Assembly (NCBI RefSeq): GCF_029626155.1
Contig: NZ_JARUBL010000001.1
Coordinates: 2,170,001-2,234,000, forward strand
Source of the DNA: Solwaraspora sp. WMMD1047
GTDB lineage: Bacteria; Actinomycetota; Actinomycetes; Mycobacteriales; Micromonosporaceae
Direction of reading: 5' to 3'
DNA: 64,000 bases
This document shows, piece by piece, positions 35,805-45,602 of the stretch. Within the stretch, counting starts at the first letter, position 1. Every line of letters begins with the position of its first letter. Below the pieces are notes generated by a model. It saw only the letters and a program-made list of their open reading frames with translations, did not search any database and was not told where the DNA came from. Made by a program: the position numbers and the translations under genes.

Positions 35805-35912
35805 CCGGGTCGGCATCCGGGACCGGGTCGTCGACACCGACCGGGTCGGCGTCCGGGACTGAACCGGCGTCCGGGACCGGGTCGGCGACACCGACCGGAC
35901 CAGCGTCTGGGA
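35801..35912 (+). repeat. Imperfect tandem repeat at the MATE N-terminus
   Basis: Two long similar blocks (from about 35809 and 35865) containing CCGGGACCGGGTCG and CGACACCGACCGG encode GSASGTGS/TPTG-type peptides. The repeat is in frame and adds a flexible, uncharged cytosolic leader. Confidence 0.65.
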
Positions 35913-37210
35913 CGGTGTCGGCGCGGCGGATCGCCGCGCTGGCGTTGCCCGCCCTGGCCGTGCTTGCCGCCGAGCCGCTCTACGTGCTTGTCGACACGGC
36001 GGTGGTCGGGCACCTCGGGTCGGTTCCGCTGGCGGCGCTGGCCATCGGCGGCACCACGATGACGCTGATCGCCTGGCTCGGCACGGTGACCGCCTACGGC
36101 ACCACCGGCCGGGCCGCCCGCCGGTTCGGCGCCGGTGACCGGCCCGCCGCGGTGGCCGAGGGCGTCCAGGCCAGCTGGCTGGCCCTCACCGTCGGCGTCG
36201 GGCTGGCGGTGCTCGCCCAGCCGGCGGCGGAACCGCTGGCGCGTACCCTGGCCGGCGCTGACTCGGACGTGGCCGGCGCCGCCGCCGGGTGGTTGCGGAT
36301 CGCGGCGCTGGGCGCCCCCGGCCTGCTGCTGGCGGCGGCCGGCAACGGCTGGCTGCGCGGCGTCCAGGACACCCGCCGGCCGCTCTGGTTCGTGCTCGGG
36401 CCGTGTCTGCTCTCCGCCCTGCTCTGCCCGGTGCTCGTCTATCCGGTCGGACTCGGGCTGACCGGTTCGGCGGTGGCGAACGTGGTCGCGCAGACCCTCT
36501 CGGGGGCGCTCTTCGCCGCCGCCCTGGTGGCCGAGCGGGTGGCGCTGCGGCCCCGGCCACGGCTGATCCGCCGGCAGCTCGTCCTCGGCCGGGACCTGCT
36601 CATCCGGGGGCTGGCCTTCCAGGCGAGCTTCCTGTCGGCGACCGCCGTCGCGGCCCGGTTCGGGGTCGCCGCCGTCGCCGCACACCAGATCGCGCTGCAG
36701 TTGTGGTTCTTCACCGCACTGGCGATGGACGCGCTGGCCATCGCGGCCCAGTCGCTGGTCGGTGCCGCGCTCGGCGCCGGTGACGCGGCCGGCGCCCGCC
36801 GGCTGGCCCGCCGGATCGCGTTCATCGGGCTGGCCTGCGGCAGCGGGTTCGGCCTGCTCATCGCCGCCGGGGCCTGGGCGGTGCCGACCTGGTTCAGCCC
36901 CGACCCGCAGGTGCACCGGCAGGCCCTGACCGCCTGGCCGTGGTTCGTGGCGATGCAGCCGCTGGCCGGGGTGGTGTTCGCCCTGGACGGTGTGCTCATC
37001 GGCGCCGGTGACATCCGCCATCTGCGCAATCTGACCGTGCTGGCCGCCGGCGGCGGGTTCCTGCCGGCGATCTGGACGGCGTACGCGCTGGACCTCGGAC
37101 TCGGCGGGATCTGGGCCGGCCTCACCCTTTTCGTGGTGCTCCGGCTGGTCGGCCTGCTGCTGCGGCTGCGCTCCGGCCGCTGGGCGGTGACCGGCGCCGT
37201 GCGGGTCTGA
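35801..37210 (+). CDS. MATE family efflux transporter (DinF type)
   Basis: The 469-residue transporter has about twelve membrane spans and DinF-class motifs such as PLYVLVDTAVVGHLG in the first span and AAHQIALQLWFF in the second half. MATE proteins expel cationic drugs using H+ or Na+. The first 40 residues are Gly/Ser/Thr/Pro repeats unlike the family, so translation may really begin at a GTG near 35913; however the GTG at 35801 overlaps the tetR stop (GTGA), which argues for coupling. Likely part of the same drug response. Confidence 0.92.
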   Translation: MTGSASGTGSSTPTGSASGTEPASGTGSATPTGPASGTVSARRIAALALPALAVLAAEPLYVLVDTAVVGHLGSVPLAALAIGGTTMTLIAWLGTVTAYGTTGRAARRFGAGDRPAAVAEGVQASWLALTVGVGLAVLAQPAAEPLARTLAGADSDVAGAAAGWLRIAALGAPGLLLAAAGNGWLRGVQDTRRPLWFVLGPCLLSALLCPVLVYPVGLGLTGSAVANVVAQTLSGALFAAALVAERVALRPRPRLIRRQLVLGRDLLIRGLAFQASFLSATAVAARFGVAAVAAHQIALQLWFFTALAMDALAIAAQSLVGAALGAGDAAGARRLARRIAFIGLACGSGFGLLIAAGAWAVPTWFSPDPQVHRQALTAWPWFVAMQPLAGVVFALDGVLIGAGDIRHLRNLTVLAAGGGFLPAIWTAYALDLGLGGIWAGLTLFVVLRLVGLLLRLRSGRWAVTGAVRV

Positions 37211-37219
37211 CCGGCCCGC

Positions 37220-37528
37220 TCAGACCAGGGAGAAGATCGCGTACGCGCCGAGGACCATGGCGAGCGCCAGCAGCCAGGAGACGAAGAACGCCACGATCTT
37301 GAAGCCGACCGGGAAGCGCTGGTAGAGGCGGCGACGTTCCTGCCAGGCCCACCAGCGCCGCTGCAGCGCCCGCCAGGCCGGCCGCCGGTCCAGCGCCGTC
37401 GACACCCGCCGGCCCAGGGTCATCCGGGGTGGCGGCGGGTCGCGCATCCAGTCCGGCAGCGTCGACTGCCGGCGTTCCCAGTTGGGCTGCTCGGGCGGAG
37501 CGGGTGCCCCGCCTGTCGTGCCGTTCAT
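37220..37528 (-). CDS. Single-span membrane protein of unknown function
   Basis: The 102-residue protein has a Pro-rich N-terminus, a strongly basic and Trp-rich middle (ALQRRWWAWQERRRLYQRF) and one C-terminal membrane span. The charge pattern predicts the N-terminus inside the cell. It ends 9 bp from the convergent MATE gene. I do not recognise the family; its good codon pattern and ATG start support a real gene. Confidence 0.72.
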   Translation of the reverse strand: MNGTTGGAPAPPEQPNWERRQSTLPDWMRDPPPPRMTLGRRVSTALDRRPAWRALQRRWWAWQERRRLYQRFPVGFKIVAFFVSWLLALAMVLGAYAIFSLV

Positions 37529-37615
37529 CCGACCTCCCCGTGGTCCGCGTCGCCCGATGCGGCGCGCGCCATCGATTGTCGCAATGCCGCGCCTCCGGCG
37601 CTGCCGGATTTTCGA

Positions 37616-37694
37616 CCGGCAGAACCGGGTTCTCAGCCGGCAGAACCGGGTTCTCAGCCGGCAGAATCGGGATCCGGCCGGCTGAACCGGTTTC
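37616..37694. repeat. 21-bp tandem repeats containing AGAACCGGGTTCT dyads
   Basis: Two identical 21-bp units (37616-37636 and 37637-37657) and a degenerate third (37658-37678) lie between the small membrane gene and truB. Each full unit holds the perfect dyad AGAACC-G-GGTTCT (37621-37633, 37642-37654); a related GAACCGGTTTC follows at 37684-37694. They could be protein sites or small RNA hairpins in a divergent promoter region. Confidence 0.7.
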
Positions 37695-37782
37695 TCGGCT
37701 GAACCGGTCGTGGTCGCGTTTAGGGGTCAGGTTCGCCGCCCCGGCGGCCGGGCGGTCGCCCGGTCTGGCAGGCTTGACCGTC

Positions 37783-38676
37783 GTGAGTACCGACGGCCTG
37801 ATCGTGGTGGACAAGCCCGGCGGCATGACGTCGCACGACGTGGTGTCGCGGATCCGCCGGCTGGCCCGGACCCGCCGGGTCGGCCACGGCGGCACTCTCG
37901 ATCCGATGGCGACCGGCGTGCTGGTCATCGGCGTCGGCCGGGCCACCCGCCTGCTGACCTACGTGATCGGCGCCGGCAAGAGCTACACCGCCACCATCCG
38001 GCTCGGCCAGTCCACGCTCACCGACGACGCCGAGGGCGAGGTGCTGGCCGGCGCCGGGGCCGCCGGGGTGACCGAGTCCGCCATCCGGGCCGGCCTGGCC
38101 GCGCTGAGCGGCAAGATCGACCAGGTTCCGAGCGCGGTCAGCGCCATCAAGATCAACGGTCAGCGGGCGTACCAGCGGGTCCGGGACGGGGAACAGGTCG
38201 AGATCGCCGCCCGCCGGGTCACGGTGACCCGGCTCGACGCGCTCGCCATCCGGCCGGGGCGCGCGGGCGAGACGGCCGTGCTCGACGTGGATGTGGCGGT
38301 GGACTGCTCCTCCGGGACCTACATCCGGGCGCTGGCCCGGGACCTCGGCGCCGGGCTCGGAGTGGGTGGGCACCTGACCGCGTTGCGGCGTACCGCGGTC
38401 GGCGGCTTCACGCTGGCCGAGGCGGCGACCCTGCCGCAGTTGGAGGAGATCGCTCCGGAGGTGGTGCGCCTGCCGTTGGCCGAGGCGGCCCGCCGGTTCT
38501 TCCCGCAGCGGCAGGCCGATCCGGCCGAGAGCCGGGTGCTCGCGCACGGCGGCCCGCTGGCGGTGGCCGGCATCGACGGCCCGTACGCGGTCTTCGATCC
38601 GGATGGCACGCTGATCGCCATCGTCCGGGAACGCGAGGGCCGGGCCCGGGCGGAGATCGTGCTGGCGCCGGCCTGA
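37783..38676 (+). CDS. truB: tRNA pseudouridine(55) synthase TruB
   Basis: TruB makes pseudouridine 55 in the T-loop of tRNAs. The 297-residue protein has the family opening GLIVVDKPGGMTSHDVV, the catalytic aspartate in GHGGTLDPMATGVL, and CSSGTYIRALARDLG, with the actinobacterial C-terminal extension. The GTG at 37783 gives the standard N-terminus; longer in-frame starts run into repeat sequence. It begins the truB-ribF-rpsO-pnp series. Confidence 0.95.
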   Translation: MSTDGLIVVDKPGGMTSHDVVSRIRRLARTRRVGHGGTLDPMATGVLVIGVGRATRLLTYVIGAGKSYTATIRLGQSTLTDDAEGEVLAGAGAAGVTESAIRAGLAALSGKIDQVPSAVSAIKINGQRAYQRVRDGEQVEIAARRVTVTRLDALAIRPGRAGETAVLDVDVAVDCSSGTYIRALARDLGAGLGVGGHLTALRRTAVGGFTLAEAATLPQLEEIAPEVVRLPLAEAARRFFPQRQADPAESRVLAHGGPLAVAGIDGPYAVFDPDGTLIAIVREREGRARAEIVLAPA

Positions 38677-38718
38677 CCGACAGGCCGCGCCCGACCCGGT
38701 GGAGGGGGAGTACGCAGG

Positions 38719-39666
38719 ATGCAGCGCTGGCGGGGGTATGACGGGGTGCCGGGCGGCTGGGGCCGGTCGGTGGTGACCATCGGCGTCTTCGACGGTGTCC
38801 ACAAGGGACATCAGGCGATCATCGGGCACACCGTCAAACGGGCCACGGAGCTGGGCGTACGGTCGGTGGTCGTCACCTTCGACCCGCACCCGGCCGAGGT
38901 GGTGCGGCCCGGGTCGCACCCGGCGGTGCTGACCGAGCCGGGGCGCAAGGCCGAGTTGATCGAGGCGCTCGGCGTGGACGTGCTCTGCGTGGTCCCCTTC
39001 ACCCCGGACTTCTCCCGGCTGCCGGCCGAGGCGTTCGCGCACGACGTGCTCGTCGATCACCTGCACGCCGCCCTGGTGGTGGTCGGGGAGAACTTCCGGT
39101 TCGGACACCGGGCGGCCGGCGACGTGCCGCTGCTGGAACAGCTCGGCCGCCGGTTCGGGTTCGGGGTCCAGGCGCCGCCGCTGGTCGTCGACGAGGGCAC
39201 CATCTTCTCGTCCACCTACATCCGGGCGTCGGTCGACGCCGGGGACGTGGCGGCCGCCGCCGCCGTGCTCGGCCGGCCGCACCGGCTGGAGGGCGTGGTG
39301 GTCCGTGGCGACCAGCGCGGCCGCGAACTCGGCTACCCCACGGCCAACCTGCTCTGCCACCGGTACGCGGCAGTGCCGGCCGACGGGGTCTACGCGGCCC
39401 GGCTGGTGCGGCACGGCGGCCGGGCCGGCGGGGGAGCCGGGACGGTCCTGCCGGCCGCCGTCTCGATCGGCACCAACCCGACCTTCTCCGGCCGGGAGCG
39501 CCGGGTCGAGGCGTACGCGCTGGATTTCGACGGCGACCTGTACGGCGAGCGGGTGGCGCTGGACTTCGTCGCCTACCTGCGGGAGACCCGCCGGTACGAC
39601 GGGATCGAGCCGCTGCTGGCGCAGATCGCCGAGGACGTGGAGCAGACCCGCCGGCTGGTCGTCTGA
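38719..39666 (+). CDS. ribF: Bifunctional riboflavin kinase/FAD synthetase
   Basis: The 315-residue enzyme converts riboflavin to FMN and FAD. Its N-terminal adenylyltransferase domain has the nucleotide motif GVFDGVHKGHQ and VVGENFRFGHRA; the C-terminal flavokinase domain (about 190-310) has GRELGYPTANL and SIGTNPTF. The start has a purine-rich upstream region. Gene order truB-ribF is common in bacteria. No FMN riboswitch is seen upstream. Confidence 0.95.
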   Translation: MQRWRGYDGVPGGWGRSVVTIGVFDGVHKGHQAIIGHTVKRATELGVRSVVVTFDPHPAEVVRPGSHPAVLTEPGRKAELIEALGVDVLCVVPFTPDFSRLPAEAFAHDVLVDHLHAALVVVGENFRFGHRAAGDVPLLEQLGRRFGFGVQAPPLVVDEGTIFSSTYIRASVDAGDVAAAAAVLGRPHRLEGVVVRGDQRGRELGYPTANLLCHRYAAVPADGVYAARLVRHGGRAGGGAGTVLPAAVSIGTNPTFSGRERRVEAYALDFDGDLYGERVALDFVAYLRETRRYDGIEPLLAQIAEDVEQTRRLVV

Positions 39667-39709
39667 CCGCGCGGCGTGCCCTTGCCGTGGCGCGGCGGGG
39701 TCGGGCTGG

Positions 39710-39715
39710 TAACCT
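39710..39715 (+). promoter_or_regulatory. Possible -10 box of rpsO
   Basis: TAACCT lies about 126 nt before the rpsO ATG. A TTGCCG further upstream (39682) is spaced too far (22 bp) to be a standard -35. The resulting leader would be long enough for the autoregulatory structure known for S15 mRNAs elsewhere. Confidence 0.35.
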
Positions 39716-39841
39716 GGCGGGGACGTCGGGTCACCGACTGGGTCCTCGCCTGCCTGCACGACGCCGCGGGTGCGAGGTTTCCGACACCGGCACCGACCGG
39801 GTCGGCCCGAACCACAACGAACCCACAAGAACAGGGAGAAA

Positions 39842-40111
39842 ATGGCGCTCGACCAGGAAGCCAAGAGCAAGATCCGCCAGGAGTACGCCACCGCCGAGGG
39901 CGACACCGGTTCGCCCGAGGTGCAGGTCGCGGTCCTGACCAAGCGGATCGCCGAGCTCACCGAGCACCTGAAGGTGCACAAGCACGACCACCACAGCCGC
40001 CGCGGCCTGCTGCTGCTCGTCGGCCGCCGCCGCCGGCTCCTGAACTACCTGCAGAAGAAGGAAATCAACCGCTACCGGTCGCTCATCGAGCGACTCGGCC
40101 TGCGCCGGTGA
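39842..40111 (+). CDS. rpsO: 30S ribosomal protein S15
   Basis: The 89-residue protein matches S15 over its full length: [15 protein letters not shown], the [21 protein letters not shown] rRNA-binding helix (key part DHHSRRGL) and the terminal [14 protein letters not shown]15 organises the 16S rRNA central domain. AGGGAGA precedes the ATG. The gene is followed by a strong terminator and then pnp, the usual pair. Confidence 0.98.
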   Translation: MALDQEAKSKIRQEYATAEGDTGSPEVQVAVLTKRIAELTEHLKVHKHDHHSRRGLLLLVGRRRRLLNYLQKKEINRYRSLIERLGLRR

Positions 40112-40116
40112 CCCGC

Positions 40117-40150
40117 GCGGGGAGGTGACCCGGTCGGGTCGCCTCCCCGC
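40117..40150 (+). terminator. rpsO terminator
   Basis: A 15-bp stem (one G-U wobble) with a 4-nt loop begins 5 nt after the rpsO stop. No T-run follows. The hairpin separates rpsO from pnp and could also serve as an RNA-processing site. Confidence 0.8.
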
Positions 40151-40338
40151 CGCACCACCCGACAACAGGGGCCCGAACGCGACCGCCCGATGGGGAGCCG
40201 GTCAGCGTACCGGTCCTCGGTAGTGGCCCCCGGGCCGGCCGGACCACACGGCACCCCGGGCGCTTCGATCGAAGACCGGCCGTCTGAACAGCTCCGCCCA
40301 GGTCGTGAGCCCCATGACCTAAGGAGCACGACCTACCC

Positions 40339-42687
40339 ATGACCGAGCAGAACATCCTCGGCACCGAACACCGCACCGCCGTGATCGACAACGGATCCTT
40401 CGGAACCCGTGAGGTCACCTTCTCCACCGGCCGGCTGGCCCAGCAGGCCGCCGGTTCGGTGATCGCCCAGCTCGGCGACACCACGGTGCTCTCGGCCACC
40501 ACGGCGAGCAAGCAGCCCAAGGACTACCTCGACTTCTTCCCGCTGACCGTCGACGTGGAGGAGCGGATGTACGCCGCCGGGCGGATCCCCGGCTCGTTCT
40601 TCCGCCGCGAGGGCCGTCCCAGCGAGGACGCCATCCTCACCTGCCGGCTCACCGACCGGCCGCTGCGCCCGACCTTCGCCAAGGGCCTGCGCAACGAGGT
40701 CCAGATCGTCGCCACCATCCTGGCGCTGGACCCGGAGCACCCCTACGACGTGATCGCCATCAACGCGGCGTCGATGTCCACCAAGCTCTCCGGCCTGCCC
40801 TTCTCCGGCCCGATCGGCGCCACCCGGGTGGCCCACGTCGACGGCCACTGGGTCGCCTTCCCGACCCTGGAGGAGCTGGGCCGGGCCACCTTCGACATGG
40901 TCGTGGCCGGCCGGGCGCTGCCGGACGGCGACGTCGCGATCATGATGGTCGAGGCCGAGGCCACCCCGCACGCGGTCGGCCTGATCGCCGCCGGCGCCAC
41001 CGCCCCCACCGAGGAGATCGTGGCCAGCGGGCTGGAGGCCGCCAAGCCGGCCATCCGCGAGCTGTGCCGGGCGCAGAGCGAGTTGGCCGAGGTCGCCGGC
41101 AAGCCGGTCGCCGAGTTCCCGGTCTTCCTCGACTACACCGACGACATCTACGACGAGGTCGTCGCCATCTCCCGCGACGAGGTCGGCAACGCGCTGCGGA
41201 TCGCCGGCAAGGCCGAGCGCGAGGAGACCCTCAACCAGCTCAAGGACCGGGTGGTCGAGCAGCTCGCCGAGCGGTTCGAGGGCCGCGAGAAGGAGGTCAG
41301 CGCCGCGTTCCGGTCGCTGACCAAGTCCGAGGTACGGGCCCGGGTGCTGCGCGACCAGGTCCGCATCGACGGCCGCGGGCCGCGCGACATCCGCCCGCTG
41401 ACCGCCGAGACCGGGGTGCTGCCCCGGGTGCACGGCTCGGCACTGTTCGAGCGGGGCGAGACGCAGATCCTCGGCGTCACCACCCTGAACATGCTCCGCC
41501 TGGAGCAGACCCTGGACACCCTGGCGCCGGAGAAGTCCAAGCGCTACATGCACAACTACAACTTCCCGCCGTACTCGACCGGCGAGACCGGCCGGGTCGG
41601 CTCGCCGAAGCGGCGTGAGATCGGCCACGGCGCGCTCGCCGAGCGGGCCCTGGTGCCGGTGCTGCCGGCCCGCGAGGAGTTCCCGTATGCGATCCGCCAG
41701 GTCTCCGAGGCGCTCGGCTCGAACGGGTCGACGAGCATGGGTTCGGTCTGCGCCTCCACCATGTCGCTGCTCTCGGCCGGCGTGCCGCTGAAGGCGCCGG
41801 TGGCCGGCATCGCGATGGGGCTGATCTCCGACGAGGTCGACGGCAAGACCCAGTACGTGACGCTCACCGACATCCTCGGCGCCGAGGACGCCTTCGGCGA
41901 CATGGACTTCAAGGTCGCCGGCACCCCGGACTTCGTGACCGCGCTGCAGCTCGACACCAAGCTCGACGGCATCCCGTCGGACGTGCTGGCCGCCGCGCTG
42001 CAGCAGGCGTACGAGGCCCGGCAGACCATCCTCGGTGTGATGCGCGAGGCGATCGACGGCCCGGCCTCGATGTCCGACCACGCCCCCCGGGTGACCACGG
42101 TGAAGATCCCGGTCGACAAGATCGGCATGGTGATCGGGCCGAAGGGCCAGACCATCAACGCCATCCAGGACGAGACCGGCGCCGACATCTCCATCGAGGA
42201 CGACGGCACCATCTACGTCGGCGCCACCAACGGCCCGTCGGCCGACGCCGCGGTGGAGCGGATCAACGCCATCGCCAACCCGACCCTGCCGAAGGTCGGC
42301 GACAAGTTCCTCGGCACGGTCGTCAAGACCGCCCCGTTCGGGGCGTTCGTCTCGCTGCTGCCGGGCCGCGACGGCCTGCTGCACATCTCCAAGGTGGGCG
42401 ACGGCAAGCGGGTCGAGCGGGTGGAGGACTACCTCAACGTGGGCGACCGGGTCGAGGTGCAGATCGCCGACATCGACGCCCGCGGCAAGATCTACCTGGA
42501 CAAGGTCCGGCCCGAGGGGGAGGCCGCGCCGGCGGCCGAGTCCGACGGTGGAGAGCGCCCCGCCGGCCGCGACCGCGGCGACCGGGGACCGCGCGACCGG
42601 GGCGACCGGGAGCGCGGCGAGCGTGGCCCGGGCCGCGGTGACGGTGAGGGTGGTGGCGAGCGCCGCCGCCGCAACCGGCACAGCTGA
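40339..42687 (+). CDS. pnp: Polyribonucleotide nucleotidyltransferase (PNPase)
   Basis: PNPase degrades RNA phosphorolytically and in actinobacteria also adds tails. The 782-residue protein has two RNase PH domains joined by a helical domain, then KH ([16 protein letters not shown]) and S1 ([31 protein letters not shown]; key part FGAFVSL) domains, and a 40-residue Arg/Gly/Asp-rich tail. GDMDFKVAG and the second-core SMGSVCAS region mark the active site. A 188-bp leader after the rpsO hairpin suggests its own promoter or autoregulatory leader. Confidence 0.97.
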   Translation: MTEQNILGTEHRTAVIDNGSFGTREVTFSTGRLAQQAAGSVIAQLGDTTVLSATTASKQPKDYLDFFPLTVDVEERMYAAGRIPGSFFRREGRPSEDAILTCRLTDRPLRPTFAKGLRNEVQIVATILALDPEHPYDVIAINAASMSTKLSGLPFSGPIGATRVAHVDGHWVAFPTLEELGRATFDMVVAGRALPDGDVAIMMVEAEATPHAVGLIAAGATAPTEEIVASGLEAAKPAIRELCRAQSELAEVAGKPVAEFPVFLDYTDDIYDEVVAISRDEVGNALRIAGKAEREETLNQLKDRVVEQLAERFEGREKEVSAAFRSLTKSEVRARVLRDQVRIDGRGPRDIRPLTAETGVLPRVHGSALFERGETQILGVTTLNMLRLEQTLDTLAPEKSKRYMHNYNFPPYSTGETGRVGSPKRREIGHGALAERALVPVLPAREEFPYAIRQVSEALGSNGSTSMGSVCASTMSLLSAGVPLKAPVAGIAMGLISDEVDGKTQYVTLTDILGAEDAFGDMDFKVAGTPDFVTALQLDTKLDGIPSDVLAAALQQAYEARQTILGVMREAIDGPASMSDHAPRVTTVKIPVDKIGMVIGPKGQTINAIQDETGADISIEDDGTIYVGATNGPSADAAVERINAIANPTLPKVGDKFLGTVVKTAPFGAFVSLLPGRDGLLHISKVGDGKRVERVEDYLNVGDRVEVQIADIDARGKIYLDKVRPEGEAAPAAESDGGERPAGRDRGDRGPRDRGDRERGERGPGRGDGEGGGERRRRNRHS

Positions 42688-42697
42688 TCCGCGCCGG

Positions 42698-44026
42698 ATG
42701 AGCCAACCACCCCGGGCCGTCACCCGCACCATCGCCACCGACCCGCTGGGCGGCACGGTACGCCGTACCGTGCTGCCCAGCGGGCTGCGGGTCCTCACCG
42801 AGGCGATCCCGGCGATGCGCAGCGTGTCGTTCGGGATCTGGGTCGGGGTCGGCTCCCGGGACGAGACGGGGCCTCTCTCGGGCGTCTCGCACTTCCTGGA
42901 GCACCTGCTCTTCAAGGGCACCAGCCGGCGCACCGCGTTGCAGATCTCGGCCGAGATCGAGGCGGTGGGCGGCGAGACGAACGCCTTCACCACCAAGGAG
43001 TACACCTGCTACTACGCCCGGGTGCTCGACCAGGACCTGCCGCTGGCCATCGACGTGATGTGCGACCTGGTCGCCGACTCGCAGCTGGCCGAGGCGGACG
43101 TCGAGACCGAGCGCGGCGTGATCCTCGAAGAGATCGCCATGCACGACGACGAGCCCGGTGACGAGGTGCACGACCTGTTCACCCGGGCGGTCTACGGCGA
43201 CCATCCGCTGGGGCGGCTGATCTCCGGCACCGAGGAGACCATCTCCCCGATGACCCGGCGACAGATCAACGGCTTCTACCGGCGCCGCTACACCCCGCCG
43301 GCGATCGTGATCGCCGCCGCCGGCAACCTGGACCACGCCGAGGTGCTCCGGCAGGTCCGCCGGGCGTTGCGCGGCACCGCCCTGGACAGCGAGCCGGCGG
43401 CGCCGGCTCCGCTGCGGTCGGCCACCACCCGGGTACGGACCCAGCCGCCGGACACCACCGTCGAGCACAAGGAGACCGAGCAGGCGCACGTGGTGCTCGG
43501 CTGCCCGGGCATCGGCCGGCACGACGACCGGCGGTTCGCGCTCGGGGTGCTCAACAACATCCTCGGCGGCGGCATGTCCAGCCGACTGTTCCAGGAGGTC
43601 CGGGAGCGCCGCGGGCTTGCCTACTCGGTCTACTCCTACTCCAGCCAGTACGCCGAGACCGGCCTGTTCGCCGTCTACGCCGGCTGCGCACCCGGCAAGG
43701 TGGACGAGGTGCTGGAGCTGATCCGGGTCGAGTTGGCGACGGTGGCCCGCGACGGTCTCACCGAGGCCGAGCTGGCCCGCGGCAAGGGGATGACCAAGGG
43801 CTCGTACGTGCTCGGCCTGGAGGACACCGGTTCGCGGATGAGCCGGCTGGCCAAGGGGGAGCTGCTCTACGGCGACGTGCTCTCCGTCGACGAGATGTTG
43901 ACCCGGGTCGACGCGGTCACTGTCGGCGAGGTCAACACGCTCGCCGCCGAACTGCTCGCCCGACCGATGTCGCTGGCCGTCGTCGGCCCCTTCGACCAGG
44001 CCGACTTCGCCCCGGGTCGCCAGTGA
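42698..44026 (+). CDS. M16 family zinc peptidase (processing-peptidase-like)
   Basis: The 442-residue protein has the inverted zinc motif HFLEH in SHFLEHLLF with the distal glutamate in GVILEEIAMHDDEP, and the C-terminal half with RGLAYSVYSYSS, so it is a catalytically complete M16B peptidase. It starts 10 bp after pnp, an arrangement conserved in Gram-positive bacteria. Substrates are unknown. No signal peptide is visible, so it is cytosolic. ATG 42698 is the first start that does not overlap pnp. Confidence 0.93.
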   Translation: MSQPPRAVTRTIATDPLGGTVRRTVLPSGLRVLTEAIPAMRSVSFGIWVGVGSRDETGPLSGVSHFLEHLLFKGTSRRTALQISAEIEAVGGETNAFTTKEYTCYYARVLDQDLPLAIDVMCDLVADSQLAEADVETERGVILEEIAMHDDEPGDEVHDLFTRAVYGDHPLGRLISGTEETISPMTRRQINGFYRRRYTPPAIVIAAAGNLDHAEVLRQVRRALRGTALDSEPAAPAPLRSATTRVRTQPPDTTVEHKETEQAHVVLGCPGIGRHDDRRFALGVLNNILGGGMSSRLFQEVRERRGLAYSVYSYSSQYAETGLFAVYAGCAPGKVDEVLELIRVELATVARDGLTEAELARGKGMTKGSYVLGLEDTGSRMSRLAKGELLYGDVLSVDEMLTRVDAVTVGEVNTLAAELLARPMSLAVVGPFDQADFAPGRQ

Positions 44027-44092
44027 TCACGAAGGATCCGGTGAAGCCTCCGCGATCACGGGCGGTCCGGCCGGTGGCGATTGCGGGTGGGA

Positions 44093-44896
<804 letters not shown>

Positions 44897-44919
44897 CTCC
44901 CGCGCCCTCAGGGAAGCAA

Positions 44920-44979
44920 GATCAGATGATGAAAAGTGTCGCTTGAGCGCCCTGGCACGACACTTTTCATCATTTGATC
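44920..44979. repeat. 22-bp inverted repeat, bidirectional terminator or palindromic element
   Basis: Arms at 44920-44941 and 44958-44979 pair over 22 bp with one G-U wobble around a 16-nt loop. The arms are AT-rich (TGATGAAAAGTGTCG), unlike surrounding DNA. The element sits between convergent dapB and GNAT genes and its right arm overlaps the GNAT stop codon by 2 nt. Confidence 0.8.
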
Positions 44980-45568
44980 AAGGGCGGCCGTGGGTGGGGT
45001 CCGGGGTGGGGGGGATCGCTACGTGTAGGCGTTGTTGGGGGATCAGGAGGTCGTCGACGTCGAGGGCGCGGGTTGCGCCGTCCGGTTCCCAGCCGGTGCT
45101 GGTGAGGAATTTGCGGGTTGCCGCGTCGTCGTCGAACGCCCAGGCCACCGCCGTGTCGAAGCCGTCTTCGCGCCACATGTCGACGGCCGCGGCGAGCAGC
45201 CGGCTGCCGTGGCCGCGCCGGCCCCAGCGGGGCTCGACCAGCAGGTCCGTCACCGCCGCGACCGCCGGGCCGAGCCGGTCCGCCGGCTCGTCCGGCGCCA
45301 GCGCCTGCTCGTCGGCCGGTCCGGCGGCGGCGAAACCCACCAGATACGATCGTTCGGCCTGCTCGACGGCGACCAGCACGCGGTGCCGCTCGGACGGCGG
45401 GGCTTCGATCGCGGCACTCCATCGCCGACCGAGGTACGCCTCGTCGAGGTTGTCGAGCACGTGCTTGGGCAGCATCCGGCGGTAGGCGACCCGCCAGGTC
45501 GCGAGCTGGATGCGGGCGATCTCGGCGGCGTCCTCCGGACGCGCCGGGCGGACGTACCCGAGAGCCAT
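44978..45568 (-). CDS. GNAT family N-acetyltransferase
   Basis: From ATG 45568 the product is 196 residues. It has the GNAT N-terminal RPARPEDAAEIARIQLATWRVAYRRMLP (key part IARIQLATWR), a central strand with VTDLLVEPRWGRRGHGSRLL providing the acetyl-CoA loop (RRGHGSR), and late FLTSTGWEPDGATRAL. The TWR-AYR style is common in actinobacterial acetyltransferases of unknown substrate. It is divergent from the GT87 gene, with start codons only 34 bp apart. Confidence 0.9.
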   Translation of the reverse strand: MALGYVRPARPEDAAEIARIQLATWRVAYRRMLPKHVLDNLDEAYLGRRWSAAIEAPPSERHRVLVAVEQAERSYLVGFAAAGPADEQALAPDEPADRLGPAVAAVTDLLVEPRWGRRGHGSRLLAAAVDMWREDGFDTAVAWAFDDDAATRKFLTSTGWEPDGATRALDVDDLLIPQQRLHVAIPPTPDPTHGRP

Positions 45569-45602
45569 GACTGAGCAGCGTACGGAGGCGGGGAGGGCGG
45601 CG

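Noticed and set aside
37720-39981. 753-codon minus-strand frame opposite truB-ribF
   Set aside because: Antisense shadow of two recognised genes.
40333-43005. 890-codon minus-strand frame opposite pnp
   Set aside because: Antisense shadow; no domain recognisable and pnp is certain.
44920-44979. Terminal inverted repeats of an insertion sequence
   Set aside because: Only 16 bp lie between the arms and no transposase or target duplication is present.
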